Source of the DNA: Streptomyces sp. MspMP-M5
GTDB taxonomy: Bacteria; Actinomycetota; Actinomycetes; Streptomycetales; Streptomycetaceae
Reading direction: 5' to 3'
Assembly (NCBI RefSeq): GCF_000373585.1
Contig: NZ_KB891896.1
Location: 138,842-202,841, forward strand
DNA: 64,000 nucleotides
A program made the position numbers and the translations under genes. The notes under the pieces were generated by a model. The model had not been told where the DNA came from and ran no database searches. It saw only the letters and a program-made list of their open reading frames with translations. Each line of letters starts with the position of its first letter. The first letter of the stretch is position 1. This document shows, in pieces, positions 1-7,249 of this stretch.

Positions 1-165
1 CCCGCCGTAGGGGTTCTTGCCGTTGCGCCTGCGGCGCGTTGCTTGTCCGCTGCGCGGGGCTGTTGGGTGCGGTGACGGGCCTGCGGGGGTGGTGTGCCGG
101 ACTGCTTCGCTTTACGTCCGGCACACCACCCCCTCCGGCCCGTCCCCTCCCGTTGGGGGTCGGAT
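1..165 (+). repeat. Dispersed intergenic repeat, left copy
   Basis: The first 16 bases (cccgccgtaggggttc) reappear as an exact reverse complement at 481-496. Most of this arm aligns with the inverted right copy at 283-496, including the shared segments gcgcctgcggcgcg and ccgctgcgcgggg. It contains a perfect 18-bp hairpin (85-102 pairing with 116-133) with a 13-nt loop. The element may begin before base 1. I see no gene in 1-515, and 166-282 holds nothing recognisable. Confidence 0.75.
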
Positions 166-282
166 TACAGGCCAGTTGCACCATCCGTCTGTGGGCCGGT
201 GCCGGCTCTGGACTGAGGGGTGACCGTCGATGACAGCGACCCGCACCGGACCACTCAGGCCGGCCCCCACGCACCGTCTCTA

Positions 283-496
283 TGACCACCCACGGGAGGG
301 GACGGGTCGGAGGGGCAGGGGGTGTGTCCGGACGTAAAGCGAAGCAGTCCGGACACACCCCCTGCCCCGCAGACCCGGCACCGCGGCCGATAAGCCCCGC
401 GCAGCGGACCGGCCCCGCGCAGCGGATCGGCAATTCCCGCCGTCAGGCGGGCACCGCGCCGCAGGCGCAAAAACGGCGGCGAACCCCTACGGCGGG
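283..496 (-). repeat. Dispersed intergenic repeat, right copy (inverted)
   Basis: This is the same element as 1-165 in opposite orientation and somewhat longer. It has a perfect 22-bp hairpin (312-333 with 347-368) whose 13-nt loop is the reverse complement of the loop in the left copy. The motif ccccgcgcagcgga occurs twice inside it (about 396-409 and 412-427), so it has small internal duplications that the left copy lacks. Its end lies about 20 bp from the stop codon of the phosphotriesterase-like gene, so it may act as that gene's transcription terminator. Confidence 0.75.
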
Positions 497-515
497 AAAG
501 CCGGCTACGTGGGAT

Positions 516-1517
516 TCACGGCCATTCGGCCGAAAACGCCCGCGAAGGATTCGCGACAAACATCCCCCGCACGGCCGCCGCCCCCACGGCGGCCTCCAGC
601 CGCGGCCGAAGCCTGCGCAGCAGATACGGCAGGCCGGGGCCGCCGTTGACCGCGCGGGCGGCGGCCGTCGTGGTGTCGCCGCCGAGCAGGATCCGGTCGG
701 CGAAGCCGGCGTCGCAGAGGGCCGCCACCGCGTCCGGCATTCGCCAGTCCGTGGGGTGGTTGGCGCGCGACGGCCCGTCGAAGGCGAGGTACGCGCCCGA
801 CTCGGCGGCCGTCCGGTGCACCGTGAAGTCGGGCGAACGGTTGAGATGGCCGAGGATCACCCGGTCCGGCGGGACCGCCAACTCGCCGCACAGCAGGTCG
901 AGGACGTCCAGCGCGCCGGTGCCCAGCTCCAGGTGGACGCCGATGGGCGCGCCGGTCGCGCGGTGGGCCTCGGCGGCGGCCGTCATGGTGTGGCGGGCGT
1001 GCCGGTCCAGACCGTGGAAGCCGCCGGCCACCTTGATCATGCCGGCCCGCGGCCGGGGCGCCGGGGAATCCACAGTGCCGGCGTCGCCGCCATCGGCACC
1101 GAGGGCGCCCATGGCGCCTATCCCCTCCGTCAGCTCGCTGACGAACAGCCCGGCCAGGTCGGCCGAGGCCGACAGCAACCCCTCCAGGACGTCGGGGCGA
1201 TAGTGCGCCGCCTGGTGGAGCCCGGTCGCGGCGACGATCGTGACGCCCGACTCCCGTGCCAGTCGCGGGAGTTCGTTCGCCTGCCGCCCCATGCCGTACG
1301 GCGTCCACTGGATCACGGATGCCCCGCCGGCGTCCCGGAAGGAGCGCAGTTCGGCGGCGGCCGCGTCGGCGTCGGCGAGCTCCTGGCCCGGGAGTTGGGG
1401 GCTGCTCATGAAGAGGTGGTCGTGGGCGTCGCAGACGCCGAGCCGGTCGGGGGCGAGGTCGCCCAGGACCGTGCGGACGGTACGGCGGCCGGGTGCGGCC
1501 GTGGGGCCCGCGGTCAC
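516..1517 (-). CDS. Phosphotriesterase-family metal-dependent hydrolase/lactonase
   Basis: A 333-residue protein of the phosphotriesterase branch of the amidohydrolase superfamily. The expected binuclear metal ligands are visible: an HxH motif near the N-terminus (DAHDHL), a lysine in MIKVAGG that would be carbamylated, histidines in GVHLEL and ILGHLN, and a late aspartate in LLGGDTTT. Family members hydrolyse lactones, including acyl-homoserine lactones, or phosphotriesters, so the substrate cannot be read from sequence. The GTG start at 1517 overlaps the TGA of the DUF4865 gene, which implies translational coupling. A second GTG lies one codon upstream. It is the last gene of a TetR-DUF4865-hydrolase operon. 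Confidence 0.8.
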   Translation of the reverse strand: MTAGPTAAPGRRTVRTVLGDLAPDRLGVCDAHDHLFMSSPQLPGQELADADAAAAELRSFRDAGGASVIQWTPYGMGRQANELPRLARESGVTIVAATGLHQAAHYRPDVLEGLLSASADLAGLFVSELTEGIGAMGALGADGGDAGTVDSPAPRPRAGMIKVAGGFHGLDRHARHTMTAAAEAHRATGAPIGVHLELGTGALDVLDLLCGELAVPPDRVILGHLNRSPDFTVHRTAAESGAYLAFDGPSRANHPTDWRMPDAVAALCDAGFADRILLGGDTTTAAARAVNGGPGLPYLLRRLRPRLEAAVGAAAVRGMFVANPSRAFSAEWP

Positions 1518-2101
1518 CACTGCCGCCCGGCGCCCAGCCGGCCGACGCCCGGGGTGGACAGGTGCAGCACCTGGAAGCGCTCCCCGGCGACGGATTCCGG
1601 GGCGGCGTCCGCCCACAGTGTGAAGTGGAGCAGCTCCCAGCGCCGGGGATCGAGGCCCAGGGCGGTGGTGTGCACCCCGTCGGTGGTCGCCAGCTTCTCG
1701 TGCACGGCGAGGGCGTCCTCGATGACGGTCGCGACGTCGGTGCCCTCGGGGACGGGCACGGCGTGCCGGGTGAAGGAGGCCGGGACGTGGTCGGCCGCGG
1801 GGCCCGGACGGTGGTACAGGCCCTGCCAGTTGTGCACCGCCGGACGCCCGAAGTCCCGGACCACACCACGGAAGCCCTCGCCGAACAGGAAGCGGTTCAT
1901 CGCCTCCTGCTGGGCCCAGAGGTAGAACGGCGCGTACTCGTTGACCGGCGAGCCGTCCCTGCCGCGCTCCCGGATGCCGTACGCCTTGAGGCCGAGGCCG
2001 TCGAAGTCGTCCAGGAGGTGGCCACGGGTCTTCACGCGGTGCCGGATGATCTCCATGTCGTAGTCGGCGGGCAGGGTGACGCTGTATTGCATGGCGTGCA
2101 T
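1514..2101 (-). CDS. DUF4865 family protein
   Basis: A 195-residue protein that begins MHAMQYSVTLPADYDM, the characteristic opening of the DUF4865 family of small, probably dimeric alpha/beta-barrel proteins resembling antibiotic-biosynthesis monooxygenases. Its biochemical role is unknown. No signal peptide or membrane segment is seen. The ATG at 2101 has GGAG about 8 nt upstream. It lies 40 nt after the TetR gene, and its stop overlaps the start of the phosphotriesterase-like gene, so all three should be co-transcribed. The constant pairing with a TetR regulator suggests an inducible pathway handling a small xenobiotic or signal, which is inference. Confidence 0.75.
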   Translation of the reverse strand: MHAMQYSVTLPADYDMEIIRHRVKTRGHLLDDFDGLGLKAYGIRERGRDGSPVNEYAPFYLWAQQEAMNRFLFGEGFRGVVRDFGRPAVHNWQGLYHRPGPAADHVPASFTRHAVPVPEGTDVATVIEDALAVHEKLATTDGVHTTALGLDPRRWELLHFTLWADAAPESVAGERFQVLHLSTPGVGRLGAGRQW

Positions 2102-2141
2102 CGGGGGCTCCGTAGGGGAGGGGAGAAGGGAGAGGTGCCGG

Positions 2142-2807
2142 TCAGGGGGCCGCGGGGCCGTTCCCACGGGCCGGTGCCGGGGCCGGCGCCGTGGTGGACT
2201 GCGCGGCCAGCAGCGCCAACAGGCCCTGTACGGCGGCGTCGAAGGGGGCGGGGTCCTCGGCCGCCCGGGCCAGGACATAGCCGCCCTGGACGACCGCGGC
2301 GACGCTGGCCGCGGTGGCCGACGGGTCGAGGGCGGCGGCCAGTTCGCCGCGCCGCTGTCCCTCGGTGAGCACCTCGGCGATCCGCTGCCGGAGCCAGCCG
2401 AACATCTCGTCCAGCGGCGCCCGGAGTTCGGGGTCCTGCACCACGTCGCGGTCCTGCGTCATCCGCCCGATCGGGCAGCCGCGCAGCACCTGCCGCTCGC
2501 GCAGCAGATAGGCCGCGACGCGGTCGTACGCCGTGCCGGGAGCCGAGAGGATCTCGTCGGCCGACGCGCGCATGCCGTCGGCGGTGCGCCGGATCGCGGC
2601 CAGCGCGAGAGCGGACTTGCCCGCGAAGTGGTGGTACATGCTGCCCTGGCCGACGCCCGCGCGCTCCAGGATCGCCTTGGGGCTGGTGCCGACATAGCCG
2701 CGCTCCCACAGGAGCTCCTGGGTGCTGGTGACGAGCCGTTCCTGGGTGCTGCCGGCCGGGGGAGCGTCGGCCGCCGTCGTCTCACTGTCCCGCGTGCTCT
2801 TGCTCAT
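2142..2807 (-). CDS. TetR/AcrR family transcriptional regulator
   Basis: A 221-residue repressor. The N-terminal helix-turn-helix domain (about residues 20-70) contains the typical LLWERGYVGTSPKAILERAG and GSMYHHFAGKSAL segments. The rest is the helical ligand-binding and dimerisation domain, ending in an Ala/Pro-rich tail. The ATG at 2807 is preceded by a non-coding region holding two 16-bp direct repeats (2829-2844 and 2850-2865), which are good operator candidates for autoregulation. It is the first gene of the operon with DUF4865 and the phosphotriesterase-like hydrolase and most likely controls both. The ligand is unknown. Confidence 0.88.
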   Translation of the reverse strand: MSKSTRDSETTAADAPPAGSTQERLVTSTQELLWERGYVGTSPKAILERAGVGQGSMYHHFAGKSALALAAIRRTADGMRASADEILSAPGTAYDRVAAYLLRERQVLRGCPIGRMTQDRDVVQDPELRAPLDEMFGWLRQRIAEVLTEGQRRGELAAALDPSATAASVAAVVQGGYVLARAAEDPAPFDAAVQGLLALLAAQSTTAPAPAPARGNGPAAP

Positions 2808-2828
2808 ACCCTGACTGTACATACTAGT

Positions 2829-2865
2829 AGTTACAGAGATCAAGTAAGGAGTTGCAGAGATCAAG
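2829..2865. promoter_or_regulatory. Direct-repeat operator candidate for the TetR operon
   Basis: Two copies of agttRcagagatcaag start at 2829 and 2850 with one mismatch. Their 21-bp spacing equals two helical turns, so two regulator dimers could bind the same DNA face. They lie 22-58 bp upstream of the TetR start. An ACTAGT palindrome sits at 2823-2828. Confidence 0.55.
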
Positions 2866-2873
2866 AGGGGGAG

Positions 2874-3107
2874 GTGGGCAGGGGGCCGCCCATACCCCCA
2901 CCGTCGTACCCGCAGCCCCCGGTACGACGACGCGCGGCCGCCGGGGCGCGACGCTCCCGGCCCGGGGGTGGTGGTGACGCCCCGACGTCGATCGCCGTCC
3001 TCGGTCGCCGGTTCGCCGCCGGCGAGATCGACGAGGAGGAGTACTGGCGGCGGCTGTCCGTCCTGGAGGAGCACTTCGGCGGCGGCCGCAAGGGGAGTGC
3101 CGCGTAG
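2874..3107 (+). CDS. Small SHOCT-domain protein, possibly a truncated relic
   Basis: The C-terminal 35 residues (VLGRRFAAGEIDEEEYWRRL and following) are a clear SHOCT domain, a short helical module usually found at the end of small membrane proteins and thought to mediate oligomerisation. Here the upstream part is a Pro/Arg/Gly-rich stretch with no membrane segment, and the only in-frame start is a GTG at 2874 with a poorly spaced ribosome site. The predicted product is 77 residues. It may be the 3' remnant of a longer SHOCT gene whose 5' part was lost when the TetR operon arrived. The domain call is firm and the gene boundaries are not. Confidence 0.45.
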   Translation: MGRGPPIPPPSYPQPPVRRRAAAGARRSRPGGGGDAPTSIAVLGRRFAAGEIDEEEYWRRLSVLEEHFGGGRKGSAA

Positions 3108-3122
3108 CGCCCCGGGCCGCGG

Positions 3123-3623
3123 TCAGCCGACCCGCGCGCTCCGGGTCCGGGGCCGGGGGTCGGCGTCCGCGTCCTCCAGCGGCGCGGTGTCCCAGCAGGT
3201 GTGCGGTGCGCGGACCTCTTCGGGGGCGGTGGTCAGGGCGGGGAGGGTGAACCAGACGACCTTGCCCGGGTCGTGCGGGCGTACTCCCCAGCTCTCGCTG
3301 AGCGCCGCGATCAGCGCCAGTCCGCGGCCGGAGGTCTCCCAGCCGCCGGCGGTCCGCAGGCGCGGCAGCCGAGGGTCGAGGTCGTGCACCGAGACCGTCA
3401 ACTGGTCGAGCAGTACGCACAGTTCGACGGTGCACTGCTTGCTGGGGCGGGCGTGCCGGTGGACGTTGGCGAGGAGTTCGGTCACCCCGAGGGCGGCCGG
3501 ATCGACCAGGGCGTCGAGATGCCAGAGGCGTAGTTGCGCGGAGACGATGCCGCGTGCGTGGCCGATGCGGGCCGGGACGGCCTCGAGCTCCACCGTGCAG
3601 TGTCTGCTGGGCTGCCTGATCAC
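3123..3623 (-). CDS. ATP-binding anti-sigma-like (RsbW/HATPase) protein
   Basis: A 166-residue protein of the streptomycete RsbW-like HATPase_c family. The N-box region reads ELLANVHRHA and a G-box-like segment reads ETSGRGLALIAALSE. Such proteins bind ATP and usually sequester a sigma factor or phosphorylate a STAS antagonist. I chose the GTG at 3623 because AGGGAG lies 8 nt upstream and the family begins close to RQPSRHCTVEL. An upstream GTG at 3704 would add 27 residues without a good ribosome site. No partner lies next to it, so its target is unknown. Confidence 0.75.
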   Translation of the reverse strand: MIRQPSRHCTVELEAVPARIGHARGIVSAQLRLWHLDALVDPAALGVTELLANVHRHARPSKQCTVELCVLLDQLTVSVHDLDPRLPRLRTAGGWETSGRGLALIAALSESWGVRPHDPGKVVWFTLPALTTAPEEVRAPHTCWDTAPLEDADADPRPRTRSARVG

Positions 3624-3796
3624 GACCGCGACTCCCTGATGAGGCCGGGCGCCCCTCGTACCGGGGAGGGGCGAAGATCGGAACAGCGATGCCGGCTGCG
3701 TCACAGTGTCACCGCTGGTGAACCCTCAGTGATACGTGTCCAGGGTCGGGCAGGCGGTGCGCGACCGCAACCGCACCGCCGCACCGAAGCCGGTGT

Positions 3797-4084
3797 TCAC
3801 GCGCGTGGCCGACGGGCCGCCTCCACAGCGCGCAGGAAACGGTCCCGGGCGCCCAGGGTCAGCGAGTAGCGGTTGCCGTTGAGGATGGCGAGTGCCCGGT
3901 CGCGGGCGGCGAACAGCGGCTTGTGGGCTTCCACGGCACCGACCGGCGCGCTGTCGATCTCCCTGCCGTAGCTGGTCAGCAGGGCCAGCCGGCCGCCGCT
4001 GATGCGGACCTGGCCCGCTCTGGTCAGGGACCGCAACGAGCGCTCTATCCGTACTCCGGTCGCTTTGTACTCCGGCTCCGCCAT
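3797..4084 (-). CDS. Conserved hypothetical protein, 95 aa
   Basis: A short basic protein starting MAEPEYKATGVRIERSLRSL and ending in an arginine-rich tail. No domain, signal peptide or membrane segment is recognisable. The ATG at 4084 follows a GGGGAG/GGTGAG stretch, and codon use matches the surrounding genes, so translation is plausible. It stands alone between the anti-sigma-like gene and the divergently read PLP enzyme, and the context gives no clue to function. Confidence 0.6.
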   Translation of the reverse strand: MAEPEYKATGVRIERSLRSLTRAGQVRISGGRLALLTSYGREIDSAPVGAVEAHKPLFAARDRALAILNGNRYSLTLGARDRFLRAVEAARRPRA

Positions 4085-4329
4085 TCTCACCACTCCCCGA
4101 TGCCGTGGGCGGGTTCCGTCCACCGCCCCCCACAGGGAAGTTTGCCGCCATTGCGCCCGGTTCACCAGTGCCACAGGGGGCGCCAAGGCGCACAACCCCC
4201 TTGCCCCAGGGTCTTCTTGGGGCCTCTCAAAGGGATGTTTATGCAGGTGAGAAGCGTGCGCCGGGTGGTTATAGTCAAAACCGGACCGGCCTTCCGCCGG
4301 CCCCGTACATCCCCTTGAGGAGCGCGCCG

Positions 4330-5499
4330 GTGAGCACCGCACAACCGCCCGAGGGGCGGCCCGGAGACCCGCACGCGGCCGGTGTGACGGCCCCGTCCGC
4401 CCTTCCGACCGTCGACGTCGACCGCTCGGATCCGGACTACCGGGCGTGGCTCAAAGAAGCAGTCCGCAAGGTCCAGGCGGACGCCAACCGCACCGCCGAC
4501 ACCCACCTGCTGCGCTTCCCGCTGCCCGAGGAGTGGGGCATCGACCTCTACCTCAAGGACGAGTCGACACACCCCACCGGCAGCCTCAAGCACCGGCTGG
4601 CCCGCTCGCTGTTCCTCTACGGGCTGTGCAACGGCTGGATCCGCCCGGGCAAGCCGGTGATCGAGGCGTCCAGCGGCTCCACGGCGGTCTCCGAGGCGTA
4701 CTTCGCCTCGCTGATCGGGGTCCCGTTCATCGCGGTGATGCCGGCGACCACCAGCCGGGAGAAGACCCGGCTCATCGAGTTCCACGGCGGCACCTGCCAC
4801 CTCGTCCGGGACCCGCGGACCGTCTACGAGGTGTCCGCCCGGCTCGCCGCCGAGTCCGGCGGGCACTACATGGACCAGTTCACCTATGCCGAGCGGGCCA
4901 CGGACTGGCGCGGCAACAACAACATCGCCGAGTCGATCTACCAGCAGCTGCGGCTGGAGCGCTACCCCGAGCCGACCTGGATCGTCGCCACCGCCGGCAC
5001 CGGCGGCACCTCCGCGACCATCGCCCGATACGTCCACTACATGCAGTACGACACCCTGATCTGCGTCCCCGACCCGGAGAACTCCTGCTTCTTCGACGGC
5101 TGGCTCACCGGCGACGCCTCGACCGACTGCGCCACCGCCTCCCGTATCGAGGGCATCGGCCGGCCGCGCATGGAGCCGAGCTTCGTGCCGGGTGCGATCG
5201 ACCGGATGATGAAGGTGCCGGACGCGGCCAGCGTCGCCGCCGTCCGCGCGCTGGAGCGGGCCATCGGCCGCAAGGCGGGCGGCTCGACGGGCACGGGGCT
5301 GTGGAGCGCCCTGCGGATCGTCGCGGAGATGGTCGCCGAGGGCCGGACCGGATCCGTGGTGACGCTGCTGTGCGACCCGGGCGACCGCTACCTCGACAAG
5401 TACTACTCGGACGCCTGGCTGGCCGAGCAGGGGCTCGACATCGCCCCCTACGCCCGGACCATCGAGCACTTCCTCGCCACCGGGTCCTGGGGCGACTGA
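4330..5499 (+). CDS. PLP-dependent cysteine synthase-family enzyme (Cds1-like L-cysteine desulfhydrase)
   Basis: A 389-residue fold-type II PLP enzyme. The Schiff-base lysine is Lys87 in PTGSLKHRL, followed by the substrate-binding ASSGSTAVSEAYF segment and the phosphate-binding glycine loop GTGGTSAT. It resembles the actinobacterial Cds1 group, which degrades L-cysteine to pyruvate, ammonia and sulfide, more than biosynthetic CysK/CysM. That subgroup call rests on pattern memory. The GTG at 4330 has GAGGAG about 8 nt upstream. No sulfur-metabolism gene is adjacent, so it is probably a monocistronic sulfide or redox-homeostasis gene in the cytoplasm. Confidence 0.78.
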   Translation: MSTAQPPEGRPGDPHAAGVTAPSALPTVDVDRSDPDYRAWLKEAVRKVQADANRTADTHLLRFPLPEEWGIDLYLKDESTHPTGSLKHRLARSLFLYGLCNGWIRPGKPVIEASSGSTAVSEAYFASLIGVPFIAVMPATTSREKTRLIEFHGGTCHLVRDPRTVYEVSARLAAESGGHYMDQFTYAERATDWRGNNNIAESIYQQLRLERYPEPTWIVATAGTGGTSATIARYVHYMQYDTLICVPDPENSCFFDGWLTGDASTDCATASRIEGIGRPRMEPSFVPGAIDRMMKVPDAASVAAVRALERAIGRKAGGSTGTGLWSALRIVAEMVAEGRTGSVVTLLCDPGDRYLDKYYSDAWLAEQGLDIAPYARTIEHFLATGSWGD

Positions 5500-5550
5500 C
5501 GCGCGGCAGGCCGGCGGCCGAGGGGCCACCGGCCGCCGCGGGCCCGTCCG

Positions 5551-6024
5551 TCAGCCGTCGGCGAGCCGGCGGTCCAGGGACCGCAGGGAGCGCCGGAAGG
5601 CGTGCGCCAGGGCCGGGCGGGCCAGCGGCATCAGCCAGCGGAAGAGCGCCGGGCCGTCCGCCGCGTACGTCCACCGCACCCGGGTCCCGTCGCCGGCCGG
5701 CGTGAGCCGCCAGTCCTCCAACAGGGCTCGCAGTACGGGGGCGTTGGTGGTGTCGACGCGGTAGGCGTAGCGCGCGGCGGGCTCGGCGGCCATGATCGTC
5801 TCGCGGAAGCGGCCGCCGCCGGTGAGCCGCACCTCGCGGCCGCGGCCGTCCGGCGTCGGGGCGATCCGCGCGACCCCGGTGAACCAGTCGGCCCAGCCCG
5901 GGACGTCGTCCGCCAGCGCGGCGTAGACGGCCTTGGGCGGGGCGGCGACCTCGGCGGTGAACACCAGCCGCAGCGGCGCCGATCCGGCGAAGTCGAGCGG
6001 GACGGGACGGAGCCGTCGGGGCAT
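5551..6024 (-). CDS. SRPBCC (START/Bet v1-like) family protein
   Basis: A 157-residue protein with the pattern of the SRPBCC ligand-binding fold: a strand with VFTAEVAAPPKAVYAAL, a WADWFTGV segment, and the C-terminal helix starting LARPALAHAFRRSLRSLDRRL. Proteins of this family bind hydrophobic ligands or act as polyketide cyclase-like enzymes, and the ligand here is unknown. AGGAGG lies 9 nt before the ATG at 6024. It sits 58 nt downstream of the DeoR-type gene on the same strand and could be co-transcribed with it. Confidence 0.8.
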   Translation of the reverse strand: MPRRLRPVPLDFAGSAPLRLVFTAEVAAPPKAVYAALADDVPGWADWFTGVARIAPTPDGRGREVRLTGGGRFRETIMAAEPAARYAYRVDTTNAPVLRALLEDWRLTPAGDGTRVRWTYAADGPALFRWLMPLARPALAHAFRRSLRSLDRRLADG

Positions 6025-6082
6025 GGACGAGCACCTCCTGCGGACGGGGCCGGCTGCGCCGGACACCATAGCCGGCACAGCG

Positions 6083-6931
6083 TCAGCTGTCTGCGTCGGC
6101 GGCCGATTCGCCCGCCACCACCAGCTCCGTCGGACGGTCCGCGAACTCCGCCCGCGCCTCGGCGGACAGCCCGGCATCCGTCACCAGCACATCCACCTCG
6201 TCCAGCGCGGCGAACGAACTCAGGCCCACCGTGCCCCACTTGGTGTGGTCGGCGACCACCACCACCCGCCGCGCGGACCGCACGAAATGGCGGTTGGTCT
6301 CCGCCTCGGCGAGATTCGGCGTGGACAGCCCCGCCTCCACCGATATGCCGTGCACCCCGAGGAAGAGCAGATCGAAGTGGAGCGACCGGATCGCGGCGTC
6401 CGCCACCGGGCCGACGAGGGTGTCCGACGGCGTGCGCATCCCGCCCGTCAGCACCACCGTCGCCGCCTCCGCGGGCGGGCGGCCCTCGCCGCCGCCGGCC
6501 GCGGCCCGCTGGGCGTTGTAGAACACCTCGGCCACCCGCACCGAATTCGTCACCACCGTCAGCTCCGGCACCTCCAGCAGCCGCTGGGCCAGCGCATACG
6601 CCGTGGTGCCACCGGCCAGCGCGATCGCGCTGCCCGGCACCGCCAGCTCCGCCGCCGCCTTGGCGATCTCCGCCTTGGCGCTCGGCTCCAGCCCCGACTT
6701 CACTTCAAAACCCGGCTCGTGCGTACTGGGATCGCTCACCGGCAGGGCGCCGCCGTGCACCTTCTCGACCATGCCCTGGCGGGCCAGTGCGTCCAGATCG
6801 CGACGGACCGTCATGTCCGAGACGCTCAGCCGGCGGGTCAGCTCATTGACCCGCACTCCGCCCCGCCGCCTGACCTCATCGAGGATCAGGGCCCGCCGCT
6901 GCTCCGCGAGGAGGTTCTGGTTGTCGACCAC
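6083..6931 (-). CDS. DeoR/GlpR family transcriptional regulator
   Basis: A 282-residue regulator. The N-terminal winged helix-turn-helix (residues about 8-63, with RVNELTRRLSVSDMTVRRDL) and the KVHGGA hinge are diagnostic for DeoR proteins. The C-terminal effector domain with IALAGGTTAYALAQ and VVTNSVRVAEVF binds sugar phosphates in studied members. Translation starts at GTG 6931 with GGAAGGGA upstream. No sugar-utilisation gene is next to it, so its regulon is elsewhere or includes the divergently oriented membrane protein, in whose upstream region a spaced direct repeat occurs (7070-7101). Confidence 0.88.
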   Translation of the reverse strand: MVDNQNLLAEQRRALILDEVRRRGGVRVNELTRRLSVSDMTVRRDLDALARQGMVEKVHGGALPVSDPSTHEPGFEVKSGLEPSAKAEIAKAAAELAVPGSAIALAGGTTAYALAQRLLEVPELTVVTNSVRVAEVFYNAQRAAAGGGEGRPPAEAATVVLTGGMRTPSDTLVGPVADAAIRSLHFDLLFLGVHGISVEAGLSTPNLAEAETNRHFVRSARRVVVVADHTKWGTVGLSSFAALDEVDVLVTDAGLSAEARAEFADRPTELVVAGESAADADS

Positions 6932-7249
6932 CGCGGCCCGTCCCTTCCACCCGGCTCACCGCCCCGGGTCCTTCCGCCGGCTGTCCGCCGCCTGCGCTCT
7001 GTGCTGCTGCCGACCTTCATCCTCGCACGCGGGTCCGACAGCGACCCCGATCCGGGTAGGCCGCGGCCGGGGAACCGCAACCGGCGCCCAGGGAACCGCA
7101 AGCCGGGTGCGAACGCTCCCAGAAGACGGGGACAATCCGAGAAGGGGGCGCACCGCACGACCGACCACCCGCGCCCCCGCCCGCACCACGCCAGGACAGC
7201 CCTCGCCCACCACCTCACACCGCTCCACACTGACATCGGGGGAAAGCCA
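6932..7249. promoter_or_regulatory. Divergent intergenic region with spaced 11-bp direct repeat
   Basis: This is a 318-bp non-coding stretch between the DeoR gene and the membrane-protein gene. The motif gggaaccgcaa occurs exactly at 7070-7080 and 7091-7101. The 21-bp spacing (two helical turns) fits a repeated operator half-site. No convincing -10/-35 boxes were found and nothing else stands out. Confidence 0.4.

Noticed and set aside
1..515. Protein-coding genes in the leftmost 500 bp
   Set aside because: The open frames are built from repeat sequence and hairpins, with no domain or ribosome site.
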